IMG/VR virus record: IMGVR_UViG_3300010885_003666 | Span: 1 to 30,613 of that record | DNA length: 30,613 bases | DNA from: a virus | Reading direction: 5' to 3' (one strand) | Part shown: one piece after another, positions 1 to 7,738 of the stretch | How positions within the stretch are numbered: the stretch's first letter is position 1 | How the letters are laid out: every line of letters starts with the position of its first letter | Translations under genes and position numbers: made by a program | The notes under the pieces: model-generated | The model's input: only the letters and a program-made list of their open reading frames with translations | The model's database searches: none | Told to the model about the DNA's origin: nothing

Positions 1-1218
1 AGCAATCGCAGTTGCGGTAACAGTAATTGTACCAGAAGTAGAACCAGAGAAGTTAGCACCAGCAGAACCAATAGTTGGTGTAGTAAGTGCTGCGCTAGTT
101 AAAGTCTTATTAGTTAAAGTATCGGTTGTTGCACGACCAACTAAAGTATCAGTTGCAGCTGGTAGAGTTAATGTACCAGAAGCAGCGGCAGTTGCAACAA
201 GAGTTGTAGTGCCTGAAGAAGAACCAGCAACAGTAAAACCAGCAGAACCAATGGCTGGAGTTGTAAGAGTTGCGCTAGTGATTGTTGGGCTAGTTCCAAG
301 AACTAATGCACCAGAACCAGTAACAGTTGTTGCACCATCAAATTCAGTTACCCATGTTTCTGCGCCAGTTGAAGCAGCAGTAAACACAGCACCAGCACCA
401 GCTGGAATTGTAGTAATTGAACCAGAAGCAGAAGTCTGGATTGTTAATGCACCAGTACTTTGGTTAGTAATGTAATATTCTTGACCAACAGTCAGAGTTG
501 CAGTACTTGGTAATTTAACTGTTTGAGTAGTTGAACCAGTGAAGAACTGGTTAGCAGTGCTAGAAGATGTTAAAGTAGTAGTTGTTCCACCAGTTGCAGT
601 AGAAGTATAACCACCAGCACCAATAGAAGAAATTGTTACTGTTGCACCACTGACTGAAGTGGTAATACCATTACCACCAGTAAAGGTTAACGTGCTACCA
701 GTAGAAACAGTACCAGTTGTTCCACCACCAGCAGCAAGAGCAATACTAGAAGATGCTTGTGCAGTCCAAGTAGCAGTGTTACTTCCATTGGTAGTTAATA
801 CGTATCCATTTGTACCAGCGTCTCTTGGTAGTGTCCAAGTGCCAGCAATTTGCACCATGCCAGTGCCGTTAGGATTAAGTACTAAATTACCATTACTGTT
901 GGTTGTACTTAATGTGTTTCCTGTTAATTGGGTATTGCCAACTTTCCAAGTATCAATTGTACCAGTTGACGAAAGAACTGGAATTGAAGATTGGTTTGTT
1001 GTTAATGTACCAGCAGTTGAGGCATCAATTAAACCAGTATAGTATGTACCACCAATAACAAAGTGATTTGCTGCGTTGCCACTGGTTTCTGCGCCCATAC
1101 CGATGTATAATCGGTTACCACCCGCACCATTTAATGCTGAGTATGCTAATTCGCCTGCGCCAAGAGTAGCAGGATTTCCCGCAGTACTGGAACGCTTAAT
1201 TCTGATAATAGATGCCAT
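1..1218 (-). CDS. Tail fibre protein, partial (C-terminus beyond left edge)
   Basis: The minus-strand frame from ATG at 1218 stays open for 406 codons to the window edge, so the gene is cut at its 3' end. A good ribosome binding site, GGAGAAATAAAAG, precedes the start. The N-terminus (MASIIRIKRSSTAGNPATLG, residues 1-20) followed by GELAYS and NRLYIGMG resembles the opening of long tail fibres in aquatic T4-like phages. The rest is rich in Thr, Ser, Gly and Ala, with phage-fibre phrases such as NGNLVLNPNGTG, SGTLTLPAATDTLVGRATTD and TLTNKTLTSA. Near the window edge an imperfect repeat of about 58 residues begins a second copy ('TTPAIGSAG' and 'TTPTIGSAG'). It is probably a trimeric beta-structured fibre that contacts the host. 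The receptor-binding tip is not visible. Confidence 0.85.
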   Translation of the reverse strand, partial: MASIIRIKRSSTAGNPATLGAGELAYSALNGAGGNRLYIGMGAETSGNAANHFVIGGTYYTGLIDASTAGTLTTNQSSIPVLSSTGTIDTWKVGNTQLTGNTLSTTNSNGNLVLNPNGTGMVQIAGTWTLPRDAGTNGYVLTTNGSNTATWTAQASSSIALAAGGGTTGTVSTGSTLTFTGGNGITTSVSGATVTISSIGAGGYTSTATGGTTTTLTSSSTANQFFTGSTTQTVKLPSTATLTVGQEYYITNQSTGALTIQTSASGSITTIPAGAGAVFTAASTGAETWVTEFDGATTVTGSGALVLGTSPTITSATLTTPAIGSAGFTVAGSSSGTTTLVATAAASGTLTLPAATDTLVGRATTDTLTNKTLTSAALTTPTIGSAGANFSGSTSGTITVTATAIA

Positions 1219-1232
1219 CTTTTATTTCTCCG

Positions 1233-1457
1233 TTAAAATTCTCCACCTTCCATGTTCTGCGCATCGAGGGTAGTTGTGGATGTCCACTTGTTTGTTGTTG
1301 TTTTATAGACTAGAATTGACCCATTCACTTTGCCATTCGTTGATGTATCTACATCGCCAACAGAACCTAGAGACTCTAGATATACTGGATTATCCAAATT
1401 AGACGACACTGTTACAAGATTTTCTTGTTGTAGTGTTACGATTAGCTCATTAGACAT
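1233..1457 (-). CDS. Small conserved fibre-associated protein (74 aa)
   Basis: This short acidic protein has no signal peptide or membrane segment. The C-terminal half, with VGDVDTS, KVNGSILVYK and NKWTSTTTLDAQNMEGGEF, is a phrase I recognise from fibre-linked proteins of marine phages, where it often precedes or sits inside fibre subunits. The stop lies 14 bp before the start of the downstream fibre gene. The start follows the upstream stop by 10 bp, with only a weak ribosome binding site, so translational coupling is likely. A structural or fibre-attachment role is inferred from context and not shown by a domain. Confidence 0.7.
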   Translation of the reverse strand: MSNELIVTLQQENLVTVSSNLDNPVYLESLGSVGDVDTSTNGKVNGSILVYKTTTNKWTSTTTLDAQNMEGGEF

Positions 1458-1467
1458 ATTTGCTTAC

Positions 1468-1803
1468 TTAAATTTGTGTTATTTGAGGTGTTATTGTTAC
1501 AATACCTTCAACTACTCTAGTTTTAACCCCAGCACTAGAGGAAATTTCCAAATCATACAAATATCTTCCTGGGGGAATAACTTCTGATTGTGCAGCTGAT
1601 AATTCAATTCTGACTTTGCCAGTTGCCGCACTATAAATCGAGGAAGTAAAAGCATATGCTGTTGAAGATGTATATGACTTTCTCATCTGAGATTTAACTG
1701 TATAATTGGTTAGGTTTAATGCCTCGCCAGTAGATGCCCCAACAGTGATTATATTGCTATAATCACTGCCTTGATCTATAAAGATGTTCGCTACAGTTGC
1801 CAT
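1468..1803 (-). CDS. Small beta-sandwich structural protein, tail-fibre associated (111 aa)
   Basis: The protein begins MATVANIFIDQGSDYSNIIT. It continues with alternating hydrophobic/polar strands, the pattern 'LNLTNYTVKSQMRKSY', and 'GKVRIELSAAQSEVIPPGRY' followed by 'YDLEISSSAGVKTRVVEG'. This layout matches a family common in phage fibre and baseplate regions that has an immunoglobulin-like or BppU N-terminal-like fold. It is the first gene after a terminator (1856-1877) and a perfect T4-type late promoter core (1828-1835). The ribosome binding site CGGAG lies just before the ATG. It may therefore start a separate transcription unit with the two genes downstream. Its exact function is unknown. 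Confidence 0.75.
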   Translation of the reverse strand: MATVANIFIDQGSDYSNIITVGASTGEALNLTNYTVKSQMRKSYTSSTAYAFTSSIYSAATGKVRIELSAAQSEVIPPGRYLYDLEISSSAGVKTRVVEGIVTITPQITQI

Positions 1804-1827
1804 TCATAACTCCGTGTTTTACTTCTT

Positions 1828-1835
1828 TATTTATA
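1828..1835 (-). promoter_or_regulatory. T4-type late promoter core TATAAATA
   Basis: The minus strand reads TATAAATA exactly, the core recognised in T4 by the gp55 late sigma factor. It lies about 18 bp before the CGGAG ribosome binding site and 25 bp before the ATG at 1803. It follows a terminator hairpin directly. The position makes it the best promoter candidate in the window. Confidence 0.75.
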
Positions 1836-1855
1836 ATTCTATAGAATGCAAACAA

Positions 1856-1877
1856 AAATCCCACCGAAGTGGGATTT
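1856..1877 (-). terminator. Rho-independent terminator with UUCG loop
   Basis: On the minus strand a perfect 9-bp stem (AAATCCCAC / GTGGGATTT) closes a TTCG tetraloop on a C-G pair, an unusually stable RNA loop. The 3' arm runs into TTTTTGTTTG, giving the U tract. It lies 30 bp after the stop of the 112-aa gene. The plus-strand flank lacks a clean T run, so termination is mainly of minus-strand transcripts. Confidence 0.85.
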
Positions 1878-1906
1878 AATATAATTATAATTTTCTTTTG
1901 GTTATA

Positions 1907-2245
1907 TTAAATTCCACCGAGAGCATTAAAACGATCCCAAACCCAATCAGTAGCAGCACTTGCGTCAAATGGAAGTAAATTGCCTGTAACAGATGAAGGA
2001 TCTCGCATTTCCAAATCCGTTCCAACTGATGTCAAATAAGCCAACAAATCAGCTTTTGTGGGAATAACTTCAAAATCTCCCGTAGCGTTATCATTTGTAA
2101 TACCAATTATTACCAAATCACGTGGCCAAGTTGCAGTAGGATCAGAAACTGCAAAAGCACCATTCACTTCATTATCACCAAAGTAAATAAAATCAGGAAT
2201 TGTTCCTTCCGCAGTTAAACGATATTTAATTACATTACGTGCCAT
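1907..2245 (-). CDS. Hypothetical protein, fibre-region (112 aa)
   Basis: I do not recognise a named family. The protein starts MARNVIKYRLTAEGTIPDFI, then has strands and acidic loops (FGDNEVNG, NDNATGDFEVIPT), and ends with DWVWDRFNALGGI. There is no signal peptide or membrane segment. The start codon follows the stop of the 271-aa gene with no gap (TAAATG), and GGAG lies seven bases before it inside the end of that gene, so the two are probably translationally coupled. The terminator at 1856-1877 closes the unit. A virion or fibre-accessory role is inferred from location only. Confidence 0.7.
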   Translation of the reverse strand: MARNVIKYRLTAEGTIPDFIYFGDNEVNGAFAVSDPTATWPRDLVIIGITNDNATGDFEVIPTKADLLAYLTSVGTDLEMRDPSSVTGNLLPFDASAATDWVWDRFNALGGI

Positions 2246-3061
2246 TTAATTCTCCAATTGAGGTGTATTTGTCAATGACTGACGATCAAGAACTTGAAAA
2301 CCACGATTTGCGGCAAACTTGGCGGCACAGTCTTGGAACTTATCAGCACAGGCTTCTAGCCATTGTACAGTCATCTCATGCGTAGGTGCTATACCTTTAG
2401 ACATCATTTCGTTTTCCATACTTAAGTAGGCAAATACCTCAGCTTGGGCTTGCGCAGCATTAATACCCAAGTCAAATAGATAAATCATATTACCCTCATC
2501 AATTATACCATTACGAGTACGAGCAGCATTTAAACCCTGTTTCATACAAGTCATAACATGGTAACGCTTTTCTTCTAATTCGTAGTCTTCTTCTGTTATC
2601 TCAGTTTTACCTATTTTTGCTAAGATATTATCATATTGATTAATGAAAAAGTTCAGTTTACGAACTGCGCCTTCCATGTAATTTTGTGTGCTAAAAGCAC
2701 TTGCTTTGGCTTCTGTGATTTCTAATTCCAATAACTCACGATCAAATGGATCGGTAGTTTCATTCAACTTAGACTCTTTGCGACGCCACTCAATCTCTGA
2801 TTTTTTTAACTTAAAGTGAGTTTCTTGCAACGCTGCTCTCGTCTGTTCAATTTCAGCCAATGATTGGTAGATTGAACGCAAGGGAGTAAGTGTTGTTATA
2901 TCAAGAGTAACATTCATAAACTGTGAATGCCCCTTAAAGAAATTGGTGGTAGATTTCATTACTGCAGGCAATTTTTTGTCGATGTTACTCAGCATAACGT
3001 CATACTCAGGCTTGGCAGTTGTAAGCGCAGTCGAAATATTTTTAATAGTCAGATCGTTCAA
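2246..3061 (-). CDS. Helical hypothetical protein with TTG start (271 aa)
   Basis: The protein is largely alpha-helical and charged. Residues of about 75-130 (AEIEQTRAALQETHFKLKKS and what follows) look like a coiled coil, and the C-terminal half has helices with FDLGINAAQAQAEVFAYLSM and WLEACADKFQDCAAKFAAN. The frame has no ATG before residue 23, but a TTG at 3061 is preceded by AGGA with 7-base spacing, and a TAG stop lies just upstream, so TTG is the likely start. It differs strongly in composition from the Thr/Gly-rich fibre proteins around it. Possible roles are an assembly factor or a non-fibre virion component. No domain allows a firm function. Confidence 0.7.
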   Translation of the reverse strand: MNDLTIKNISTALTTAKPEYDVMLSNIDKKLPAVMKSTTNFFKGHSQFMNVTLDITTLTPLRSIYQSLAEIEQTRAALQETHFKLKKSEIEWRRKESKLNETTDPFDRELLELEITEAKASAFSTQNYMEGAVRKLNFFINQYDNILAKIGKTEITEEDYELEEKRYHVMTCMKQGLNAARTRNGIIDEGNMIYLFDLGINAAQAQAEVFAYLSMENEMMSKGIAPTHEMTVQWLEACADKFQDCAAKFAANRGFQVLDRQSLTNTPQLEN

Positions 3062-3068
3062 GTTTTTA

Positions 3069-3072
3069 TCCT
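3069..3072 (-). promoter_or_regulatory. Ribosome binding site supporting a TTG start
   Basis: AGGA on the minus strand lies 7 bases before TTG at 3061. An in-frame TAG sits four codons upstream of that TTG and overlaps the AGGA. This decides the start of the 271-aa protein over an internal ATG 22 codons later. Confidence 0.65.
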
Positions 3073-3106
3073 ATATGTTAAAGTTCAAATTATTATAAAT
3101 CAAATA

Positions 3107-4153
3107 TTAAGTAAGTCCACCTTGGGCACCACAACACCCCATTAACATACCGCCAGCTGCATGAAGTGTAAGGCTGCCAAATGAAGTTCCATTTCCAGTC
3201 GTGGCGATTGTTATATAATCGGTATTCTGACCACCAGAATAACCAACACACCCACGTATTCCATTGTTTACTGCAGAAGCATCACCAGCATTAAATGTTA
3301 ATGTTCCAAAAGATGTAGCATTACCTGTTGATGCCATTGTTACATAATCAATTGTGGTAGTTGAAGAGCCTCCTGCCCATACCGCACGGGTATTGTTGCT
3401 CATGCCACCAGGAATAAAACGTCCAGTTGTTAAATTTCCAAAAGATGTAGCATTACCAGTGGAGGCAATTGTGATATATTCAATACGAGCAGATGTACCA
3501 GTTGAATTACCATATCCGCCAGCAACCATCCCTCGTGTACCACTAGAACCACCTGCGTTAAGGTTATCTACCTGTTGAGATAAACTACCAAAAGATGTTG
3601 TATTACCTGTAGTAGCTGTCGTTATATACGACATTACATCAGTTCTGCCGCTTTGGGTGGCGCTGGCACCTCCCATGATCACCCCACGAGTTGGACTTGA
3701 TACACCACCAACACCATTGCTCGAGCCAGTGGCAGCACTGAGAGTACCGAAAGATACAGCATTACCAGAAGTGCCGAAGGTAACATAGCCTATTTGTGTC
3801 ATATAAGAATCAACACCGTAACCACCAGCAAATATACCACGAGTAGTTGAAGCCAAGCCTACACCACCATATATACGTGCAACTTCAAGATTACCCCAAA
3901 ACGTCCAATTTCCAGTTGTAGTTAAGTTGGCAGATGAAATTGCCAAATTCGATGTGCCACCAGAATTTGTTCCACGGGCAGCCCAAAGAGCTGGAGTGGG
4001 CGCGACATTACCAGCAATTGGCCAAAGACCTTGTTTAAGCCAAAATTGCGCCTGATCTAATGTCCAAATCCCAGAAGCCGCACCATTGTCGTATGGACCA
4101 GCTGGTGTTATTGGATTTGCAGTAATTAATCCACCTGGATAATTTAAACTCAT
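3107..4153 (-). CDS. Tail adhesin with about six propeller-like repeats (348 aa)
   Basis: The N-terminus (MSLNYPGGLITANPITPAG) followed by GIWTLDQAQFWLKQGLWP is an attachment-like segment also echoed in two neighbouring genes. From about residue 70 on, a 45-50 residue unit repeats about six times: a 'YITIASTGNATSFGNL' strand pair followed by 'TRGIFAGGYG'. Variants include YVTFGTSGNAVSFGTL, YITTATTGNTTSFGSL and YVTMASTGNATSFGTL. This resembles Kelch-type beta-propeller blades and is common in aquatic phage fibre proteins. The last unit ends LMGCCGAQGGLT with paired cysteines. The ATG overlaps the previous stop (ATGA), so it is coupled to the 157-aa gene. It is probably a receptor-binding protein. 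The propeller fold is inferred from the repeats. Confidence 0.8.
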   Translation of the reverse strand: MSLNYPGGLITANPITPAGPYDNGAASGIWTLDQAQFWLKQGLWPIAGNVAPTPALWAARGTNSGGTSNLAISSANLTTTGNWTFWGNLEVARIYGGVGLASTTRGIFAGGYGVDSYMTQIGYVTFGTSGNAVSFGTLSAATGSSNGVGGVSSPTRGVIMGGASATQSGRTDVMSYITTATTGNTTSFGSLSQQVDNLNAGGSSGTRGMVAGGYGNSTGTSARIEYITIASTGNATSFGNLTTGRFIPGGMSNNTRAVWAGGSSTTTIDYVTMASTGNATSFGTLTFNAGDASAVNNGIRGCVGYSGGQNTDYITIATTGNGTSFGSLTLHAAGGMLMGCCGAQGGLT

Positions 4154-4623
4154 ACTTTAACCCATAATCCTGTTTCAATATTGAAATTCCAACCTTCACC
4201 ATTCGGACGAGTGGGCACAATAACCCAAGATAAATCAGACTCACGCCATTGATAAATGTTGCCATCTTCAGGTTTAGCTACGGGTGCTTCATACGAACAA
4301 GTAGTCTCATTAAAAGACCAAGAAGAATAAAACATCGGTGACAGTGGCCAAAGTGTTTTAACTCTTTCTTGTTTTGCTAAGATTTCTTCAGCAGTCATTT
4401 GTTCGCAAGTATATACATCAGTGTATTTACCATCAACTAACTGATAAGATAAAGTTTGATTTTTTTCATATGGTCCAAGAACGTGGTTTTCAACTCGAAC
4501 AAATTCAGCAAAATTGTCTGGTAAATTATCTATGTCTACATTAGGAAATGCCTGACGGAAATTTTCTTCTACAATTGGATGCTCAAATGGCATACCATCT
4601 TTAATTCTAATAAAAAGTTTCAT
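4150..4623 (-). CDS. Conserved phage protein, possible tail-fibre assembly factor (157 aa)
   Basis: The protein starts MKLFIRIKDGMPFEHPIVEE and contains LGPYEKNQTLSYQLVDGKY, a helix with CEQMTAEEILAKQERVK, and a Trp-rich C-terminus (YQWRESDLSWVIVPTRP, GEGWNFNIETGLWVKV). Proteins of this pattern sit beside fibre genes in T4-like marine phages. The short size, charged central helix and Trp-rich end are compatible with a fibre-folding chaperone. The 4-bp overlap with the downstream adhesin suggests stoichiometric co-translation with it. Chaperone function is inference. A small virion protein is the alternative. Confidence 0.7.
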   Translation of the reverse strand: MKLFIRIKDGMPFEHPIVEENFRQAFPNVDIDNLPDNFAEFVRVENHVLGPYEKNQTLSYQLVDGKYTDVYTCEQMTAEEILAKQERVKTLWPLSPMFYSSWSFNETTCSYEAPVAKPEDGNIYQWRESDLSWVIVPTRPNGEGWNFNIETGLWVKV

Positions 4624-4639
4624 TTTTATAAATTTCCTG

Positions 4640-4647
4640 TATTTATT
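4640..4647 (-). promoter_or_regulatory. Candidate late promoter core AATAAATA
   Basis: The minus strand reads AATAAATA, one base from TATAAATA, in the 56-bp gap before the 157-aa gene. The AGGAAA ribosome binding site follows within a few bases. Its placement in one of the few true gaps supports a late promoter, but AT-rich DNA makes chance matches possible. Confidence 0.45.
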
Positions 4648-4679
4648 GAAGGGAATAATTTAATCATGTTGTGTTCTAT

Positions 4680-4982
4680 CTATGATACCAGTTGCCAGTT
4701 ACCACCAGTTTTGTCGATTGATGAAAACTCAGTTTTTGTTCCATTCCAGAATAAAACTTGATTTCCAGTTCCAATAGTAAATGTATTAGTTGCCTGTGAA
4801 AAGAACCCAGTCAAATAACCAACAATACCATCTGGTAACACATAGCCATTAGTTGTAACCCAAAGGAGATTAAATGATGTTTCAGATAATTGTAGAGAAG
4901 ATGACTCTATTCCATTTGCAAATGTAATAACATTACATTCAGAAATATTTGTAGACAGAGAAAAAGATGTTGGAGTTGTCAT
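4680..4982 (-). CDS. Small hypothetical beta protein in fibre cassette (100 aa)
   Basis: The protein starts MTTPTSFSLSTNISECNVIT and ends GTKTEFSSIDKTGGNWQLVS. It is rich in Thr, Ser, Asn and aromatic residues, with predicted strands and no membrane segment. The C-terminal phrase 'VLFWNGTKTEFSSIDKTGGNW' resembles short fibre-tip or collar segments that end in Trp. It lies between two adhesin-like genes and follows the 383-aa gene after an 18-bp gap. It may be a small fibre or capsid decoration protein. I cannot assign a family. Confidence 0.65.
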   Translation of the reverse strand: MTTPTSFSLSTNISECNVITFANGIESSSLQLSETSFNLLWVTTNGYVLPDGIVGYLTGFFSQATNTFTIGTGNQVLFWNGTKTEFSSIDKTGGNWQLVS

Positions 4983-5000
4983 TTATGTCACCGATTTATA

Positions 5001-6152
5001 TCAAGTTATTATAATTTGAGCATCGCCACGGGTTTGGGCGACTCTATAAGGATTTATAAAAATGTTACCATTCAACTTCGCTATTGATGATCCACTTCCA
5101 GTATAGGTAAGACCTCCAGCTGGTGTCACTGTTAAATAAAGTTCAGATGCAGACAAAGTCGTTCCAGATCTAGATAGAACATAAGCACCACCTTGTACGC
5201 CAGTAGTACCAAGCACAAAAATAGCTTTGCTATCGGATATTGGAGCCATTGATTGATTTGCTGATGCCCCCGCATCTGAATTAGTACCAAGAGTTATTAC
5301 TGTCCCGAATGTAGGTGTTGTTCCAGAAATTGTCATGGCTACTGCTTTTGGATAAGTTCCTGTCGCAGCAGACTTCCATACAGCTATGGCGCTAGTGCTA
5401 CTTGTTGCAGCAATTCCAACATATCCACTACTAGCACTAACCCCACCAGTATCAATTACAGCGTTTGATCCCATCGTTATAGAAGTTCCTGAAATTGTCA
5501 TTACATTAACAGTTGGATTATTACTGTTTGCATTATCATCTCGAATCATTACTACAGCTGTAGATGATAGTGCATAAACTGATACTGAAGAATTAGCCCC
5601 ACCAGCGGCATCAGCAATCGAGCCAAAACTTGGAGTTGTTCCACTAACAGAAATAACAACTGCCTTTCCACCAGAATAACCACATAGTGCAGTTGTTGAT
5701 GTAAGAGGTGCGAGAGAAGGATATTGAGAAACCTCGCTGTTTGCTACAGCAGAACCAACCGTAATAGTAGTACCAGAAATTGATAAAACTCTTGCGTCTA
5801 AGTAATTATTAGCATTATTTTCATAAACAATTAATGCTGTAGCTGCATCTAAAGCAACCACTGCTGATCCATATGGACTAAATGTAGATTTAATTAAAGC
5901 TGGAGTTCCATATGTTATGGTAGTGCCACTTATTGATGCAATAACTGCGTAAAGACCATCGTTTGTATAATCATGAAACGAAATAATTGCTTTTGTGGTC
6001 GTTAATGGCCAAACATTTGTTTTTATTATATGAGTAGTTGCAGATCTGAAAGAAGCAGCCGCACCAATTGTAGGTGGCGCTGAAGCCCACAGATTTGCGT
6101 TCTGTGCTTGCATTTGCTGGGTAGATGTCCAAAGACCAGAATAATTAGGCAT
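5001..6152 (-). CDS. Tail adhesin with six 'ISGTT' repeats, likely beta-propeller (383 aa)
   Basis: The N-terminus, MPNYSGLWTSTQQMQAQNAN followed by LWASAPPTIG, resembles the 'GIWTLDQAQ...LWP' attachment segment of the 348-aa gene. From residue 35 on, a unit of about 50 residues occurs six times: a hydrophobic strand with 'TTKAIISFHDYTN', a variable loop, then 'ISGTTITYGT'. The ISGTT element varies as SISGTTITVGS, SVSGTTPSFGS, TISGTSITMGS, TISGTTPTFGT and SRSGTTLSASE. Six such four-strand units fit a six-bladed beta-propeller, a fold often used for sugar binding. The start overlaps the upstream glycine-rich adhesin (TAATG), so the two are co-translated. It is a probable receptor-binding protein. 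Confidence 0.8.
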   Translation of the reverse strand: MPNYSGLWTSTQQMQAQNANLWASAPPTIGAAASFRSATTHIIKTNVWPLTTTKAIISFHDYTNDGLYAVIASISGTTITYGTPALIKSTFSPYGSAVVALDAATALIVYENNANNYLDARVLSISGTTITVGSAVANSEVSQYPSLAPLTSTTALCGYSGGKAVVISVSGTTPSFGSIADAAGGANSSVSVYALSSTAVVMIRDDNANSNNPTVNVMTISGTSITMGSNAVIDTGGVSASSGYVGIAATSSTSAIAVWKSAATGTYPKAVAMTISGTTPTFGTVITLGTNSDAGASANQSMAPISDSKAIFVLGTTGVQGGAYVLSRSGTTLSASELYLTVTPAGGLTYTGSGSSIAKLNGNIFINPYRVAQTRGDAQIIIT

Positions 6153-7336
6153 TATGCATCTCCTGTATTTGTTGATGGGAATGAACGTGTAGCACCTGGC
6201 CAGATAATACGAACTGCGCCTCTGGCTCCTGCACTGTTACTAACTAGGTCACCGCCAACTCCACCACCGCCATAAAAGCCACCACCTCCGATAATACCGC
6301 TAAAGACCGTTCCATTACCTCCGCCAGAGCCACCACCACCACCATTTGCGCTTGTACTTGTCGCTGATCCTGATCCTGTGCCAGCTGCTCCACTTGCACC
6401 CTGTCCGAGGAGACCAACTCCGCCACCGCCTGCACCGCCTGCGCTTCCAGCGCTGTTCCATCCACTCGCACCGCCACCACCGCCACCACCAGAGCCAGCA
6501 GTGCCAGAAACCGATGAACTTGTTTGATTTCCGCCATTACCACCATTACCCGCATAGCCACCAGCGCCACCACCGCCACCAGTTCGGTCATATCCTGTTC
6601 CGCTGCTACCACCACCACTACCACCATTACCACCATTACCACCGCCATCACCTGTATAAGTACCACCTGTACCACCTGCACCGAAACTGCTATAGTGTCC
6701 ACTACCACCGCCACCGCCACCGCCTTTTACAGTCCTAGTGCTTACAAAATAACTATTACCACCATTTACTAAGTCGCTATTTGCATTGGAACCCGTGCCC
6801 GAGTTTCCAACAACTACAGTATAAGAACTGTTTGGAGTTACTGAGTAATTATTTATGTAACCCAAGCCACCACCGCCACCACCGCTAGCGTAGTATTGTC
6901 CACCGCCACCACCACCAACAGCAACAACAGAAACTGAAGTAACACCAGTTGGTGCTATCCATGAATATGTACCTGCAGTAGTATATGCAAACTGATCAGA
7001 ACCTGAAGGTGTTACACTATTAGAAACACCACTCTGTGGACCTTCTCCATACGTATTTATTGCAGAAACTCTAGCTGTATGAGCCTGATCATTAGTCAAG
7101 CCAGTCACAACGATTGGTGATGATGCTCCAGTATTTGTAGTAATTGCACCAGTAGAAGTGTTTGTCACATAAACTCGATAAGAAGTAATGGCTCCACCGC
7201 CAGTATTTGCAGGTGCTGTAAACGGAACTGAAACTTGTGTAGTTCCTCTAGTAATTGTACCAACAGTAGGTGCATTTGGAGTTTTAAGAGGCTGGTAGGT
7301 AGCAGTTAATATCCCTGCATCGTATCGCAATGACAT
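6152..7336 (-). CDS. Fibronectin-III and glycine-rich tail adhesin (394 aa)
   Basis: Residues 1-18 (MSLRYDAGILTATYQPLK) share the 'MSLxYxxGxxT' start of the 348-aa adhesin. Residues of about 20-110 form a fibronectin type III domain, with 'PTVGTITRGTTQVSVPFTAP', 'ITSYRVYVTN' and 'VSAINTYGEGPQSGVSN'. After 'YTTAGTYSWIAPTGVTSVSV', residues of about 140-375 are mostly glycine runs broken by Ser, Asn, Tyr and Ala, the pattern of the Gly_rich domain found in phage and bacterial surface proteins. T4-like phages such as S16 use stacked poly-glycine helices in the gp38 adhesin, so a similar receptor-binding role is plausible. AAGGGGATC gives a strong ribosome binding site. The GC-richer glycine codons stand out in this AT-rich DNA. 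Confidence 0.85.
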   Translation of the reverse strand: MSLRYDAGILTATYQPLKTPNAPTVGTITRGTTQVSVPFTAPANTGGGAITSYRVYVTNTSTGAITTNTGASSPIVVTGLTNDQAHTARVSAINTYGEGPQSGVSNSVTPSGSDQFAYTTAGTYSWIAPTGVTSVSVVAVGGGGGGQYYASGGGGGGLGYINNYSVTPNSSYTVVVGNSGTGSNANSDLVNGGNSYFVSTRTVKGGGGGGGSGHYSSFGAGGTGGTYTGDGGGNGGNGGSGGGSSGTGYDRTGGGGGAGGYAGNGGNGGNQTSSSVSGTAGSGGGGGGGASGWNSAGSAGGAGGGGVGLLGQGASGAAGTGSGSATSTSANGGGGGSGGGNGTVFSGIIGGGGFYGGGGVGGDLVSNSAGARGAVRIIWPGATRSFPSTNTGDA

Positions 7337-7353
7337 AGTCAGATCCCCTTAAA

Positions 7354-7725
7354 TTAAGTCAATACTTCGTAGCCAGCAGTAAGTTCAAGTGCACTTCCCG
7401 TGCCAACAGTAACAACAACAGATTGCGATTCACCAACATAAAAAGATGTTGTTTTATCAACAATAATTAAAGATGCATTTGCTGGAACGCTGACTTGATA
7501 AGCAATACGATATGCTGTACCACCACCAGATGCTGCACTATTGACTGAAACAGTAACTGCAACTGCAGAAGCTGTTACATTAGAAGCAACAATATTGTTA
7601 ACTTTAGTAACGCTATTAGAAGCTGGAGTTAATGCAGTCCATGTAGTAACTGATGTATTAGAAGGTATTAAGTATGAGGTGTTACCGTAAATTGATGTTA
7701 CGCCAACGATGTTTGGGTTTGCCAT
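7354..7725 (-). CDS. Small virion structural protein (123 aa)
   Basis: This is an all-beta Val/Ser/Thr-rich protein that starts MANPNIVGVTSIYGNTSYLI. It contains 'VNNIVASNVTASAVAVTVSV', 'YRIAYQVSVPANASLIIVDK' and an end with 'ELTAGYEVLT'. The pattern matches a small structural protein often seen beside fibre genes of cyanophages and pelagiphages, thought to be a beta-sandwich like head or tail decoration proteins. A good AGGAGC ribosome binding site precedes it. Its precise place in the virion is unknown. Confidence 0.75.
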   Translation of the reverse strand: MANPNIVGVTSIYGNTSYLIPSNTSVTTWTALTPASNSVTKVNNIVASNVTASAVAVTVSVNSAASGGGTAYRIAYQVSVPANASLIIVDKTTSFYVGESQSVVVTVGTGSALELTAGYEVLT

Positions 7726-7738
7726 TTTTTATTGCTCC

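Noticed and set aside
659-1042. 127-aa plus-strand frame opposite the left-edge fibre gene
   Set aside because: Pro/Val-rich antisense of Thr/Gly codons. The minus-strand fibre frame is continuous and has clear fibre motifs.
4035-4265. 76-aa minus-strand frame spanning the 157/348-aa gene junction
   Set aside because: It overlaps two good genes that join by ATGA. It has no matching family pattern.
6244-6720. 158-aa minus-strand frame rich in Val and Ala
   Set aside because: It is a shifted frame of the poly-glycine region (GGT and GGC codons read as GTG and GCG) inside the 394-aa adhesin. There is no ribosome binding site, and the low-complexity content is an artefact.
6346-6772. His-, Thr- and Ile-rich plus-strand frames
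   Set aside because: These are antisense reads of glycine codons (CCA, CCN repeats) of the adhesin. They have no start signal and an improbable composition.
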